In this document: piece after piece, positions 17,986 to 27,879 of the stretch | Layout of the letters: each line of letters starts with the position of its first letter | How positions within the stretch are numbered: position 1 is the first letter of the stretch | Assembly: GCA_018816555.1 (NCBI GenBank) | Contig: JAHIVT010000041.1 | Span: 44,582-108,581, forward strand | DNA from: Pseudomonadota bacterium | GTDB lineage: Bacteria; Desulfobacterota; Desulfobulbia; Desulfobulbales; SURF-16 | Direction: 5' to 3' | DNA: 64,000 nt | Translations under genes and position numbers: made by a program | The notes under the pieces: generated by a model | Databases searched by the model: none | Seen by the model: only the letters and a program-made list of their open reading frames with translations | What the model was told of the DNA's origin: nothing

Positions 17986-18714
17986 CTACTGTCTGCGTTG
18001 GCTGTTCAGCCAGTCGATGCGGCTCCAGAGCCCCTGAATGATGCGGACCTCCCGTTGGTCAAGGCCGGCCCGGCCGAATATGCGGCGGAAGGTGTGCAGG
18101 ATATGGTCGGGATTCTGTGGATCAAGATACTCAGCCTCGACCAGAGTCCGGCGCATGTGCTGATACATGTTTTCCAGCGTTCTGCTGTCGGTTTGCTCGG
18201 TTCCTTGGGGTTGGTCCTGCTGGGCATGGCGTCCCCGGCTCAGCTCATAAAGGCAGATGGTTACCGCCTGGGCCAGGTTGAGGGAGGGCAGGGCCGGGTC
18301 TGTGGCGATGGTAACAAAAAACTGGCACAGATCCAGTTCCGCCGTGGTCAGGCCGCTGTCTTCCCGGCCAAAGACCAGAGCGGTTTTCACGGTTGAATCA
18401 TGCCGGGCAAACAGGGGGGCAATCTCCTGGGGTTCGAGAAAATCCTGCCGGTATTTGCCGAAGCGGCGGGTGGTCCCCAGGCAGAGACTGCAGTCGGCCA
18501 GGGCGTCGGCAAGAGTACCGAACATCCTGGCTTTTCTGAGCAGGTCTCTGGCACTGACCGCCATGTCCCTGGCCTGTTTGCTGAGATGATCCGCCCGGGG
18601 TTTGACCAGGCGCAGATCAGTAAAACCGAAATTCATCATCACCCGGCAGACAGAGCCGATATTGAGCGCGCCCTGGGGTTCGACCAGGACCACACTGACA
18701 GCAGGGGGTGGCAT
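17986..18714 (-). CDS. trmJ: tRNA 2'-O-methyltransferase TrmJ (SPOUT)
   Basis: The 242-residue SPOUT-class protein starts with VSVVLVEPQGALNIGSVCRVMMNFG and carries the knot motifs ALVFGREDSGLT and LNLAQAVTICLYEL, diagnostic of TrmJ (tRNA Cm32/Um32). The C-terminal helical extension (about 180-240) matches the family. GGAG precedes the ATG. It is followed by mutY after 5 bases; upstream is a palindromic repeat and leuB. Confidence 0.92.
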   Translation of the reverse strand: MPPPAVSVVLVEPQGALNIGSVCRVMMNFGFTDLRLVKPRADHLSKQARDMAVSARDLLRKARMFGTLADALADCSLCLGTTRRFGKYRQDFLEPQEIAPLFARHDSTVKTALVFGREDSGLTTAELDLCQFFVTIATDPALPSLNLAQAVTICLYELSRGRHAQQDQPQGTEQTDSRTLENMYQHMRRTLVEAEYLDPQNPDHILHTFRRIFGRAGLDQREVRIIQGLWSRIDWLNSQRRQ

Positions 18715-18734
18715 TTAAGAACTCCAGGAATTAA

Positions 18735-18815
18735 TCACGGAGCGCACAGAGCACGCAGAGGTAACTATCTATAATAAATAGTATTTCTCTGCGCTCTCCG
18801 TATGCTCTGTGGTGA
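18735..18815. repeat. TCACCAC-GAGCACGCAGAG palindromic element, copy 1
   Basis: The left arm 18735-18760 (TCACGGAGCGCACAGAG...) and right arm 18787-18815 (...GCTCTGTGGTGA) are imperfect reverse complements around an AT-rich centre. The same family occurs at 54744-54829 (full) and 26527-26569 (left half). It looks like a small non-autonomous mobile element; no transposase is in the window. Confidence 0.75.
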
Positions 18816-18844
18816 AGAATAGAATTGTTGCGAGTTTGTCTCAT

Positions 18845-19954
<1,110 letters not shown>

Positions 19955-20088
19955 TTAGCAAAACTGACCAACGGCAATGGAGCGTACAAAATTTCCGCCG
20001 GTAGTGATTTGTTATATTTCCGTATTTTTCATTGAACTGCTTGAGCAACTTGCCCGTTTATTCGTGTCCGGCGTATGCCTTGCGCCAT

Positions 20089-20730
20089 TCAATCACTCCC
20101 AGCTCTCGGAAACCATGTCTGCAAGGTGATTTTCAATTTGATAAAGGCTGGATCAACGCACCGCCCCAAGCTAACCTGCCGGGCTAATTGGTCATAGAGG
20201 GAGGATGATCGAGATTTTCGAGCCGTTCGCAGGGCAAGCTCCATCGCTTCTTTGGGTCTTTCCGGCTTGGCCTGTCCTTCCTGTAAAAAGTTCTTTGATT
20301 TCAGCCAGCTTCGCAAGTCCGGACTCCTCCCATGCCAGCCCAATACCACATCAACTTGTGGCGAGTCGCTCCAAACCCACATTTCAAGCTCAGGATCGAT
20401 GACCACGGCGGCGGCTCGTTCGCCCCATCCCGATTCTGATAATCGTTTTTCAATCATCGCTTCCAATATCTCTCTGGCAGATCTTTCCTGTCCGCATCCT
20501 TCACGGTCGAGCAGGATCAGGGCATGGGCAAACTGATTTCGAAAGAGACTGAGAAAATCGTGACCGCGCAACAAACAGCCCGGATCTCTTTCCGGATGCA
20601 CATGAACAACCGGCATTGGTTCGCGTATTCCCATGGCCTGCGTGCGGCCGAGAATGCCTTTGATTGCTAATTCCATATCTTTGTCTGCAACCAGAACAAC
20701 AAGCTCATGGGGATATTGTCCAGTTGTCAT
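20089..20730 (-). CDS. TOPRIM-like protein coupled to AAA ATPase
   Basis: The 213-residue product starts at an ATG that overlaps the TGA stop of the ATPase gene (ATGA), so the two are translationally coupled; a longer frame into the ATPase gene is a shadow. The strand-loop VVLVADKDME near the N-terminus, LILLDREG at about 71-78, and IDPELEMWVW at about 111-120 give an acidic pattern like TOPRIM-fold nucleases of the DUF4276/DUF4435/RloB type. The exact subfamily is uncertain. Paired with an SMC/OLD-like ATPase, such proteins are often nucleases or effectors in anti-phage modules (for example AriB of PARIS). The function is inferred from fold and context only. Confidence 0.6.
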   Translation of the reverse strand: MTTGQYPHELVVLVADKDMELAIKGILGRTQAMGIREPMPVVHVHPERDPGCLLRGHDFLSLFRNQFAHALILLDREGCGQERSAREILEAMIEKRLSESGWGERAAAVVIDPELEMWVWSDSPQVDVVLGWHGRSPDLRSWLKSKNFLQEGQAKPERPKEAMELALRTARKSRSSSLYDQLARQVSLGRCVDPAFIKLKITLQTWFPRAGSD

Positions 20731-21992
20731 CCCAGTACCCCTCCGGCAAAAAGAACTCCAAGGCTTGTTGTCCCCTGCCAATCTTTGAGGGCCGGATGCC
20801 GACTCCCCAGCACAATATCAGTTGCTCCTTCCTGGGTTTTGGCAAAGCAAAGCACATCTTCCACTTTGACCATACTGAGGATGACAGGGGAATGGGAGGC
20901 CAGCAGAATCTGCGCATCATAAACCGAAGAGAGAGACTGAAACATGGTTTCCACCGCGCGTGGATGGATGCCGTTTTCCGGTTCCTCGATCAGATAAACC
21001 CCGGTAAAATCCGGCAGGTATGCGGGCAATGTCAATGCCAGCAGACGGAGGGTGCCGTCAGAAGCCATCCAGGAAGGAATCTCCAGCCCACCGCGATAAC
21101 AGATGACCATATAGCGATGTCTGTCGTCGGATCGTTCGATGATACGAACATTTTCCAGATCAGGAAGGGCTGTTTTCAGGTGCTCAAGCCAGCTTTGAAA
21201 ATTGTCAGGATGATTTTTCCGCAGAGCATCCAGAACCCATGGGAGGTTGGAGCCGTCCGGCTTAAAGCCGCGTACCTGTCCGGGCGGGCTGGCTTTACGG
21301 ATCAGCAGGCTGTTCAAGACAAATTGTTGAACGCCTTCCGTCAGCAACCTTTTCAGCCAGGTTGCCACGGGAAACTTCGATTCGTCTTCCGGCAGATTAC
21401 CAAGGGCCGACTTTCGGGGACCAAGCTTGAAAGCCGGTGCCCAGCCCTTTCCCTTTTTAGGATAAACCTCAGAGTAGAAATTATCATTGCCGCCGGCAAC
21501 CTTATTAATGACTGTTTTTGTCCCGTGGACTACTTTTCCCGTCATGATGGTCTTCGGCGGCACACGCTCCATCGGGAAAAGCGAAAGCTGCTGAGGCTGT
21601 GTCGCGCCGGGCGAAGATTTCTTCAACAGCACCTTTTCCGACTGGATGACAACTTCTTCGGTTTCGGGTTCAATGCCGAAAGAGACCTCGTAACGAACCG
21701 TGTCAAACTCCTTATCCCGCAGCTGTTTTCGACTCTCCTGGGGAATAGCCGCCTCAATGGCCAATTCAAACTCAGAGCCGGTCCTTTGCCACAATAAATC
21801 CTGAAAATTTTTGGTTCTCTCACCAACAGCCGTCTCCAGGCCATTGGATACCAGGCTTCCCAGAAAAGCCACCACATCGAGGAATGTTGTTTTGCCACTG
21901 GCATTGGGGCCGACCAGAACGTGAAACGGTCCCAATTGCTGGCGGATATACCGCAGGCAGCGAAAGTTTTTTGCCTCAATGAGAGTGATCAT
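20727..21992 (-). CDS. AAA15/OLD-like ATPase of candidate defence pair
   Basis: The 421-residue protein has the N-terminal strand MITLIEAKNFRCLRYI, Walker A GPNASGKTT (28-36), an inserted variable region (about 80-240), and C-terminal Walker B LIEEPENGIHP followed by the LLASHSP switch, as in RecF/SMC/OLD-type ATPases of defence systems. It lacks a C-terminal TOPRIM domain; that activity would be supplied by the coupled downstream protein. An ATP-driven sensor with a nuclease partner is a plausible reading, but the trigger and target are unknown. It lies next to a broken DNA-methyltransferase gene. Confidence 0.82.
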   Translation of the reverse strand: MITLIEAKNFRCLRYIRQQLGPFHVLVGPNASGKTTFLDVVAFLGSLVSNGLETAVGERTKNFQDLLWQRTGSEFELAIEAAIPQESRKQLRDKEFDTVRYEVSFGIEPETEEVVIQSEKVLLKKSSPGATQPQQLSLFPMERVPPKTIMTGKVVHGTKTVINKVAGGNDNFYSEVYPKKGKGWAPAFKLGPRKSALGNLPEDESKFPVATWLKRLLTEGVQQFVLNSLLIRKASPPGQVRGFKPDGSNLPWVLDALRKNHPDNFQSWLEHLKTALPDLENVRIIERSDDRHRYMVICYRGGLEIPSWMASDGTLRLLALTLPAYLPDFTGVYLIEEPENGIHPRAVETMFQSLSSVYDAQILLASHSPVILSMVKVEDVLCFAKTQEGATDIVLGSRHPALKDWQGTTSLGVLFAGGVLG

Positions 21993-22059
21993 GCACGTAT
22001 TGCCTCCATGGAGAAGAAATGCAGTTCTTGTGTCCGTTAAAGCTAGGCGAGCTAGTTGA

Positions 22060-22293
22060 TCAGCCCTTGAACTGGCGGTCGCGGTCGTACAGGCCGAACA
22101 GGCTCAATTGTATGGTCGTGTCCGCCTGCTTCTCGGCGCGGGGTTCGTCCAGTAGCTCGATGATCTGAAAGGGAAGCACGTTATTGTAGACCCGCTCCAT
22201 CTCGCGCTTGTCCTCGAAGAGCAGAAAGCGGTATTTGTCCGCTTCAACAAAGCGGATGATTTCCTGCTGTTCCTGTTCGGTCAGACGCGGCAT
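22060..22293 (-). pseudogene. Truncated N-terminus of adenine-specific DNA methyltransferase
   Basis: The 77-residue fragment MPRLTEQEQQEIIRF...DRDRQFKG resembles, from memory, the start of type III-like (Mod) site-specific DNA methyltransferases, where the next residues are W-x-N-K-L followed by the catalytic domain. Here a TGA comes right after FKG, and the following sequence does not continue the family, so the catalytic part is gone. I read this as a decayed remnant of a restriction-modification locus upstream of the ATPase pair. It could instead be a small intact protein if my recollection of the family is wrong. Confidence 0.5.
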
Positions 22294-22508
22294 AAACATC
22301 TCTTCATGGGTTTAGCAACACGTAATGCCACGTCTTTTTTCCGCTGATCTTTTCGAACAGTGCCGCGTCAAGCAGCAAAGATGTGATGGATGTCGACCCC
22401 TTGCCGGGAAAGGTCCACAACTTCGAAGATCATTGAATTTACTAGAATACAGGATTGAAGGCGAGAAAAAAATCGTGATCTTCTTGAACATTATGGTAAG
22501 AAAAGTCC

Positions 22509-24344
22509 ATGTCACAGACAAAGGATGACCATCCTATTCTGAATACCGATTTCCTGAAAACCATCCCCAACAGTCCCGGAGTTTATCTGATGATAAACAA
22601 GGTCGGGAAGGTGATCTATGCGGGCAAGGCCCTTGATCTGCGCAAGCGGCTGGCCTCCTATGCCCGGTTTCAGGGGGCGGCCCATTCGAAAACCGGGGTC
22701 ATGGTCAGCCGTATTGCCAGGGTGGAAACCATTCTCACCCGCACGGAAAAGGAGGCGCTCATCCTTGAGTCCTCTCTGATCAAAGAACATCGCCCCAAGT
22801 ACAATGTCATTCTGCGCGATGACAAAAATTACCCGCTGATCAAGGTAACTGTTGGCGAAACCTGGCCGCGGGTCATGATGACCCGGCGCAAGATCAAGGA
22901 TAAGTCCCGTTACTTCGGGCCGTTCAGTTCGGTTGGCGCCATGTGGTCGACCATCAGGCTGCTGCAGTCCCTTTTCCCGCTGCGGCGCTGCAAGGGCGCG
23001 GAACTGGAAAAGCGGTCACGCCCCTGCCTCAACTTTCAGATGAAGAGATGTCCGGCCCCCTGCATGGGTAAGGTGGATGCCGGCCTCTATCAGGAAATGG
23101 TGCGGGATGTGCTGATGGTTCTTGAGGGCAGAAACAGGGAGCTTGCCCAGAAGCTCAAGGAGAAGATGTCCCTTGCCGTTTCCCGGTTGCAGTTTGAGGA
23201 GGCGGCTCTTTACCGGGACCAGCTGCGGGCACTTGAGGAAACCCTGGAAAAACAGATCGTGGCAGGGGAGGGCGCTCTTGAGCTTGACGTGTTCGGTTTC
23301 GTGCGGCAAGGCCCGTCCGTGGCCATATCCATCATGACCGTCCGCCATGGTCGGGTGCTGGGTCAGCAGGTATTTTTTCTTGCCGAGCCGGTTGGGGAAG
23401 ATGCCGAGGTGCTGGCGGAAGGTGTCAAAAGGTACTATGAGGAGGCGGATTTTATCCCAAGGGAGCTGCTGTTTCCCTTGCTGCCCGATGATCATCAGTT
23501 GCTCAGCGAATGGCTCTCGGAAAGAAAAAAACAGAAGGTGGCTTTCAAGGTGCCGGTGCGCGGCGATAAGACCCGTTTGATCGACATGGCCCAGGCCAAT
23601 GCCGGACAGGTTTTTAGCGAGAAAGACAAAAAGGAAAAGAGCTGGGATGTCCTGGCCGCTTCCCTGATGGAAACGCTGCATCTGCAGCGCCGTCCGGACC
23701 GGATCGAATGCCTTGATATCTCCAATATCAGCGGCCAACAGGCGGTGGGCTCCCTGGTCTGTTTTGAAAAAGGGGAAAAGTCAGGCAAACGTTACCGGCA
23801 TTATAAGATCAAGACGGTTCCCGGACCTGATGATTACCGGATGATGGCTGAGGTGCTGGAGCGAAGATTCACACGGGGGGTTGATGAGGGGGGGCTGCCT
23901 GACCTGCTGATGCTTGACGGCGGCAAGGGGCAGCTGCATGTGGCCATCGACATGGTCAGGCGCTTTGCCCTGGAGGACAGGATAGAGCTGCTGGGCATTG
24001 CCAAGGAAAAAGGACAGGAGGGTGAAAAACTGTTCCGGCCGGGCCGCAAGAATCCCATTCTTCTTCCCCGGCATTCCCCCTTGCTGCTTTTTCTCATGCG
24101 TATCAGGGATGAATCCCACCGTTACGGCATCACCTTCCACCGAAAATTGCGCCATAAATCGGCCTTTTCTTCGGAGATCGATAAGATTCCCGGGGTCGGC
24201 TCCATGCGGAAAAAGAAATTGCTGCAGGTGTTCGGCAGCCTGGCAAAACTAAGGAATGCCTCAATTGTCGAACTTGCCGCTGTTTCAGGAATCGGCCCAG
24301 ATCTGGCCGAAGCGATTGCCCGTTTTTTCAAGGGTGAGGGATAA
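22509..24344 (+). CDS. uvrC: Excinuclease ABC subunit C
   Basis: UvrC makes both incisions in nucleotide excision repair. Domains in order are GIY-YIG nuclease (about 14-95, NSPGVYLMINKVGKVIYAGKALDLRKRL), a Cys region (CLNFQMKRCPAPC), a UVR motif for UvrB binding (about 200-235), an RNase H-like endonuclease domain (about 370-530, ECLDISNISGQQAVGS, MLDGGKGQL), and tandem helix-hairpin-helix at the C-terminus (IPGVGSMRKKKLL, VSGIGPDLAEAI). At 611 residues it is full length. The ribosome binding site is weak; the start is set by alignment to the family N-terminus. It begins the long plus-strand gene run. Confidence 0.97.
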   Translation: MSQTKDDHPILNTDFLKTIPNSPGVYLMINKVGKVIYAGKALDLRKRLASYARFQGAAHSKTGVMVSRIARVETILTRTEKEALILESSLIKEHRPKYNVILRDDKNYPLIKVTVGETWPRVMMTRRKIKDKSRYFGPFSSVGAMWSTIRLLQSLFPLRRCKGAELEKRSRPCLNFQMKRCPAPCMGKVDAGLYQEMVRDVLMVLEGRNRELAQKLKEKMSLAVSRLQFEEAALYRDQLRALEETLEKQIVAGEGALELDVFGFVRQGPSVAISIMTVRHGRVLGQQVFFLAEPVGEDAEVLAEGVKRYYEEADFIPRELLFPLLPDDHQLLSEWLSERKKQKVAFKVPVRGDKTRLIDMAQANAGQVFSEKDKKEKSWDVLAASLMETLHLQRRPDRIECLDISNISGQQAVGSLVCFEKGEKSGKRYRHYKIKTVPGPDDYRMMAEVLERRFTRGVDEGGLPDLLMLDGGKGQLHVAIDMVRRFALEDRIELLGIAKEKGQEGEKLFRPGRKNPILLPRHSPLLLFLMRIRDESHRYGITFHRKLRHKSAFSSEIDKIPGVGSMRKKKLLQVFGSLAKLRNASIVELAAVSGIGPDLAEAIARFFKGEG

Positions 24345-24480
24345 GCCGCCCGGCCATATATTTGTTGCTTTTTGTGGGGCAAATCACTATGTTTGTTTCT
24401 TCTGTCTTATAATCTCCAGTGATGTGTCTCAGTCTATGAATCACAATCATATTGTTACCATATGAAAGGGAATTTGAACT

Positions 24481-25323
24481 ATGTGGGAATATTCGGATAA
24501 AGTCAAAGAACACTTCTTAAACCCGAGAAATGTAGGTGAAATCGAAAATCCGGACGGGATCGGAGAAGTCGGTTCCCTGTCCTGTGGCGATGCATTGAAA
24601 CTCACCTTCAAACTTGATGAGGCAAAACAGAAAATTATTGATGCCAAGTTCAAGACCTTTGGCTGTGCCAGTGCCATTGCCTCATCTTCCGCTCTGACGG
24701 AAATGATTAAGGGACTTGATCTGGAAGAGGCCGCCAAGATAACCAATGAGGATATCGCCGATTTTCTCGGCAGCCTGCCAAAGGAGAAGATGCACTGTTC
24801 CGTCATGGGACGTGAGGCCCTGGAGGCGGCCATCGCCAACTACCGGGGAGTCGCCCTGCCCATGGCTGAAGGGGAGGTTGTCTGCGAATGTTTTGGCGTC
24901 ACTGATCTGGAAATTAAACGGGCCATTGAGGAGAGCAATCTTCGCACGGTGGAGGAGGTGACCAACTTCACCAAGGCGGGGGGCGGCTGCGGCAAATGCG
25001 AAGAGCGCATCCAGGAACTGATCAACGAGGTCAGAAAGACCGGGGCGCCGAAGATCATTCCCATGAGCGGGCCGAAGCGGCTGACCAATATCCAGAAAAT
25101 CAAGATGATCGAGGATGTTTTTGAAAGAGAGGTCAGGCCGACTCTGAAAAAGGATGGCGGGGATGTGGAGTTGCTCGATGTGGATGGTGATTATGTCATT
25201 GTTTCGCTGCGGGGCTCCTGCGCCAGCTGTTCCAAGTCCCAGACGACCTTGAAGGAATATATCGAGAAAAAACTCAGGGAGCAGGTGCTTGATACCTTGA
25301 TAGTTGAGGAGAGCAAGATATGA
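24481..25323 (+). CDS. nifU: NifU-type Fe-S cluster scaffold
   Basis: This three-domain scaffold receives sulfur from NifS and builds Fe-S clusters for client proteins. The N-terminal IscU-like domain has C35, C62 and C106; the central BFD-like [2Fe-2S] domain has C135, C137, C170 and C173; the C-terminal Nfu domain has the CASC pair C247/C250. All ligands are present and the length (280) is typical. The TGA stop overlaps the nifS start (ATGA), giving translational coupling. No nitrogenase genes are near, so it probably serves general assembly, for which the Fe-S-rich CODH/ACS, Fdh and Hdr enzymes are major clients (inference). Confidence 0.97.
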   Translation: MWEYSDKVKEHFLNPRNVGEIENPDGIGEVGSLSCGDALKLTFKLDEAKQKIIDAKFKTFGCASAIASSSALTEMIKGLDLEEAAKITNEDIADFLGSLPKEKMHCSVMGREALEAAIANYRGVALPMAEGEVVCECFGVTDLEIKRAIEESNLRTVEEVTNFTKAGGGCGKCEERIQELINEVRKTGAPKIIPMSGPKRLTNIQKIKMIEDVFEREVRPTLKKDGGDVELLDVDGDYVIVSLRGSCASCSKSQTTLKEYIEKKLREQVLDTLIVEESKI

Positions 25324-26501
25324 GCGGAGCGGACAGAGTCATTTACATGGATAACAATGCAACCACCATGGTTGCCCCTGAGGTTCTCGAGGCCATGATG
25401 CCTTATTTTTCGGAACTGTATGGCAATCCGTCCAGCATGCATACCTTCGGTGGACAGGTCGGCAGGGCGGTGCGCACTGCCAGGGAACAGATTGCCGAAC
25501 TGATCAATGCGGCCCCTGAAGAAATTATCTTCACCAGCTGCGGCACGGAAAGCGATTCCACGGCAATACTTGCCGCGCTTCAGTCCCAGCCGGAGAAAAG
25601 GCACATCGTCACCACCAGGGTCGAGCATCCCGCCGTAAAAAACCTGTGTCGGGGCCTTGATTCCCTCACCGGCCATAAACACCGGATTACCGAACTGCCG
25701 GTGGAAAGTGACGGCACCCTTGATCTGCAGAGATATGAGGACAGCCTGGGAGATGAAACGGCCATTGTCAGTGTCATGTGGGCCAATAATGAAACCGGGG
25801 TGATTTTTCCCATTGAAGAAATGGCCAAGATTGCCAAAAACCGGGGGGTACTCTTTCATACCGATGCCGTCCAGGCGGTGGGAAAAATTCCCATTGATCT
25901 GTCCACGGTCCCGGTTGATTTCCTCTCCCTGTCAGGCCATAAACTGCATGCACCTAAAGGCATAGGGGTGCTTTATGTCAGGAAGAGAACACCTTTTGTG
26001 CCCTTTCTCATCGGCGGACATCAGGAGCATGGCCGCAGGGGAGGCACGGAAAATGTCGCGTCCCTCATCGGACTGGGCAAGGCCTGTGAACTGGCTGCCC
26101 GCCATATTACCACAGAAAATACCACGGTCAGGGCCCTGCGCGACAAGCTGGAAAAAGGGCTCCTTGAAAATATTCCCAATGCCCTGCTCAACGGCCACAA
26201 AACCCAGCGCCTGCCCAATACCGCCAATGTCAGTTTTGAGTATGTGGAAGGGGAGGCGATTCTCCTGCATATGGACAGGTTCGGCATCTGTGCCTCTTCC
26301 GGCTCTGCCTGTACTTCCGGTTCTCTTGAGCCGTCCCACGTCCTGCGCGCCATGGGGGTACCGTTTACCGCCGCCCACGGTTCGATCCGATACAGCCTCA
26401 GTGTCTATAATAATGAGGATGAGGTGGATTTCGTGCTGGATAAAATGCCGGGCATCATCGCCAACCTGCGGGAGATGTCGCCTTTCTGGCAGAGCAGATA
26501 A
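25320..26501 (+). CDS. nifS: Cysteine desulfurase NifS
   Basis: This PLP-dependent enzyme removes sulfur from cysteine to give a persulfide for NifU. The 393-residue product begins with YMDNNATTMVAPEVLEAMMPYFSELYGNPSS. PLP is bound at K208 in SLSGHKLHAPKG, and the persulfide Cys is C331 in SSGSACTSGS, the class I (NifS/IscS) signature. It overlaps nifU by four bases. Downstream lies a half copy of the GAGCACGCAGAG palindromic element before thyX. Confidence 0.97.
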   Translation: MSGADRVIYMDNNATTMVAPEVLEAMMPYFSELYGNPSSMHTFGGQVGRAVRTAREQIAELINAAPEEIIFTSCGTESDSTAILAALQSQPEKRHIVTTRVEHPAVKNLCRGLDSLTGHKHRITELPVESDGTLDLQRYEDSLGDETAIVSVMWANNETGVIFPIEEMAKIAKNRGVLFHTDAVQAVGKIPIDLSTVPVDFLSLSGHKLHAPKGIGVLYVRKRTPFVPFLIGGHQEHGRRGGTENVASLIGLGKACELAARHITTENTTVRALRDKLEKGLLENIPNALLNGHKTQRLPNTANVSFEYVEGEAILLHMDRFGICASSGSACTSGSLEPSHVLRAMGVPFTAAHGSIRYSLSVYNNEDEVDFVLDKMPGIIANLREMSPFWQSR

Positions 26502-26526
26502 TTGACCCACTCCTGAAAAGTTTTTT

Positions 26527-26569
26527 TTCACCACGGAGCACGCAGAGATCACAGAGAAACATTTTTTTT
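26527..26569 (+). repeat. TCACCAC-GAGCACGCAGAG element, left-half copy
   Basis: This 43-base stretch matches the left arm and centre of the full element at 54744-54829, including the shared CAGAGAAACATTTTTT, but no right arm follows. It is a truncated copy between nifS and thyX. Confidence 0.7.
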
Positions 26570-26615
26570 GAGATAAGGGCGGTTCGGAACCTCCCCACAG
26601 AAGGTATTAACAGCC

Positions 26616-27569
26616 ATGCAAGTCATTCCTCCATCCTATGAAATCCTTACTGATCTTGATCAGCAAAGCCTGGCCGTGCGCATTGAGGCCTGCGGGCGTC
26701 TCTGCTATAAAAGCGAAGATAAGATCAGCGCCGATTCCGCCCCTCCTTTTATCCGCAGGATATTAAAGCACGGTCACAACTCTGTTGCGGAAATGGCTGT
26801 TTTGACGTTAAAAATTGATGTTGATCGTGAGTCGCATGTGGCCCAGCTCTTTTCTGTACTGCCCAAATTCCTGCAGATTGACAGAATAGAAAAAAAAGGC
26901 CTTCTTGTCAGCGGTTCGGTTCGCGCCTTCCGTGAGCTTTTTCAGGGGCACGCCAACCTCAAGATCGTCAAGGGGATTACCCATTATCTGGCGGAAAGGC
27001 ATCCGCTCTTTTTTGAAGATATTTTGCCGAAAAGGGGTTTGCTCCTACAGGAAGGGGTGCTGGTGGAAAAAATGCGACTGGCCGAGGTTGATGCCCTGTC
27101 AAGTGACCTGCTGGCCAAGCATCGTTATATTGCGGTGAGATTTATCGTTAATCGGGCTGTTACTCATGAAATGGTAAGGCATCGCCCCTGCAGCTTTCTC
27201 CAGGAGAGTCAGCGTTACTGCCGCTATAGTGACAGTAAATTCGGCAGTCAGGTGACGTTCATCAAGCCTCTTTTTTACGAGGAAGGCAGTGCGGAGTATC
27301 AACTCTGGGAAACCGCCATGCTTGAGACCGAAAAACTGTATGTCAAGCTGCTTGAAACATCAACTCCCCAGGCTGCCAGGACCGTGCTGCCCAATTCCTG
27401 TAAAACCGAGCTGATCGTCTATGGGAATCTTCTCCAATGGCTCCATATGTTCAAACTTCGTACTTCCAAGGGCGCCGATCCTTCCATGCGGGAGGTAATG
27501 ATACCATTGCTGGAAGATTTCAAAATTCTCTTTCCTTCTGTTTTTGCGTACTTGACTCCTGAAAAATAA
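26616..27569 (+). CDS. thyX: Flavin-dependent thymidylate synthase
   Basis: ThyX methylates dUMP to dTMP using methylene-THF and FAD/NADPH. The ThyX motif RHRPCSFLQESQR starts at R188. The 317-residue length exceeds the roughly 220-250 typical of many ThyX proteins, with added sequence in the N-terminal and middle parts. C-terminal NSCKTELIVYGNLLQWLHMFKLR supplies the substrate-binding arginine region. ThyX avoids making dihydrofolate, which fits an anaerobe that uses its folate pool heavily for C1 metabolism. It is the gene before fhs, about 310 bases away. Confidence 0.95.
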   Translation: MQVIPPSYEILTDLDQQSLAVRIEACGRLCYKSEDKISADSAPPFIRRILKHGHNSVAEMAVLTLKIDVDRESHVAQLFSVLPKFLQIDRIEKKGLLVSGSVRAFRELFQGHANLKIVKGITHYLAERHPLFFEDILPKRGLLLQEGVLVEKMRLAEVDALSSDLLAKHRYIAVRFIVNRAVTHEMVRHRPCSFLQESQRYCRYSDSKFGSQVTFIKPLFYEEGSAEYQLWETAMLETEKLYVKLLETSTPQAARTVLPNSCKTELIVYGNLLQWLHMFKLRTSKGADPSMREVMIPLLEDFKILFPSVFAYLTPEK

Positions 27570-27879
27570 GTATATTTGCCGATTGTTTTCACAAAAATAA
27601 TAGAGTATTGACTATTGTCTCCAGCCGGTACCACGGGAGACGTGCGTCCAGAAATTGCCATAATTGCCAAATACCAGAAGCTTTTTGCAAAATTCGTTAT
27701 TGCCGGGATTTTCAGGAGTGTTATTCACCTTTCATTTGCATGGGGATAAACTCCGGCGGGAATCCAGAGCACATTAAATTCGCAGGGTCTGGATTCCCGA
27801 CAGCCGCATAGGGAATGACATAATGAGATATTTGCAAGAGGCTTATCATCTATTAAATTGTCATGAGAAGGAGGAAGTG
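27570..27879. other. Intergenic region with inverted repeat upstream of fhs
   Basis: This stretch holds the GGAATCCAGA-type inverted repeat at 27757-27799 and the Shine-Dalgarno for fhs at about 27869-27875. I see no gene. The fhs frame is open back to 27823, but those codons are probably untranslated leader. Confidence 0.5.
27757..27799. repeat. CGGGAATCCAGA inverted repeat
   Basis: CGGGAATCCAGA (27757-27768) and TCTGGATTCCCG (27788-27799) are perfect reverse complements; GGGAATGACAT follows. It resembles the widespread GGAATCCAG-type dispersed repeats of proteobacteria. Confidence 0.65.

Noticed and set aside
20664..21797. 377-codon plus-strand frame over the AAA ATPase gene
   Set aside because: It is the antisense shadow of the ATPase, which has clear Walker motifs; the plus-strand product has none.
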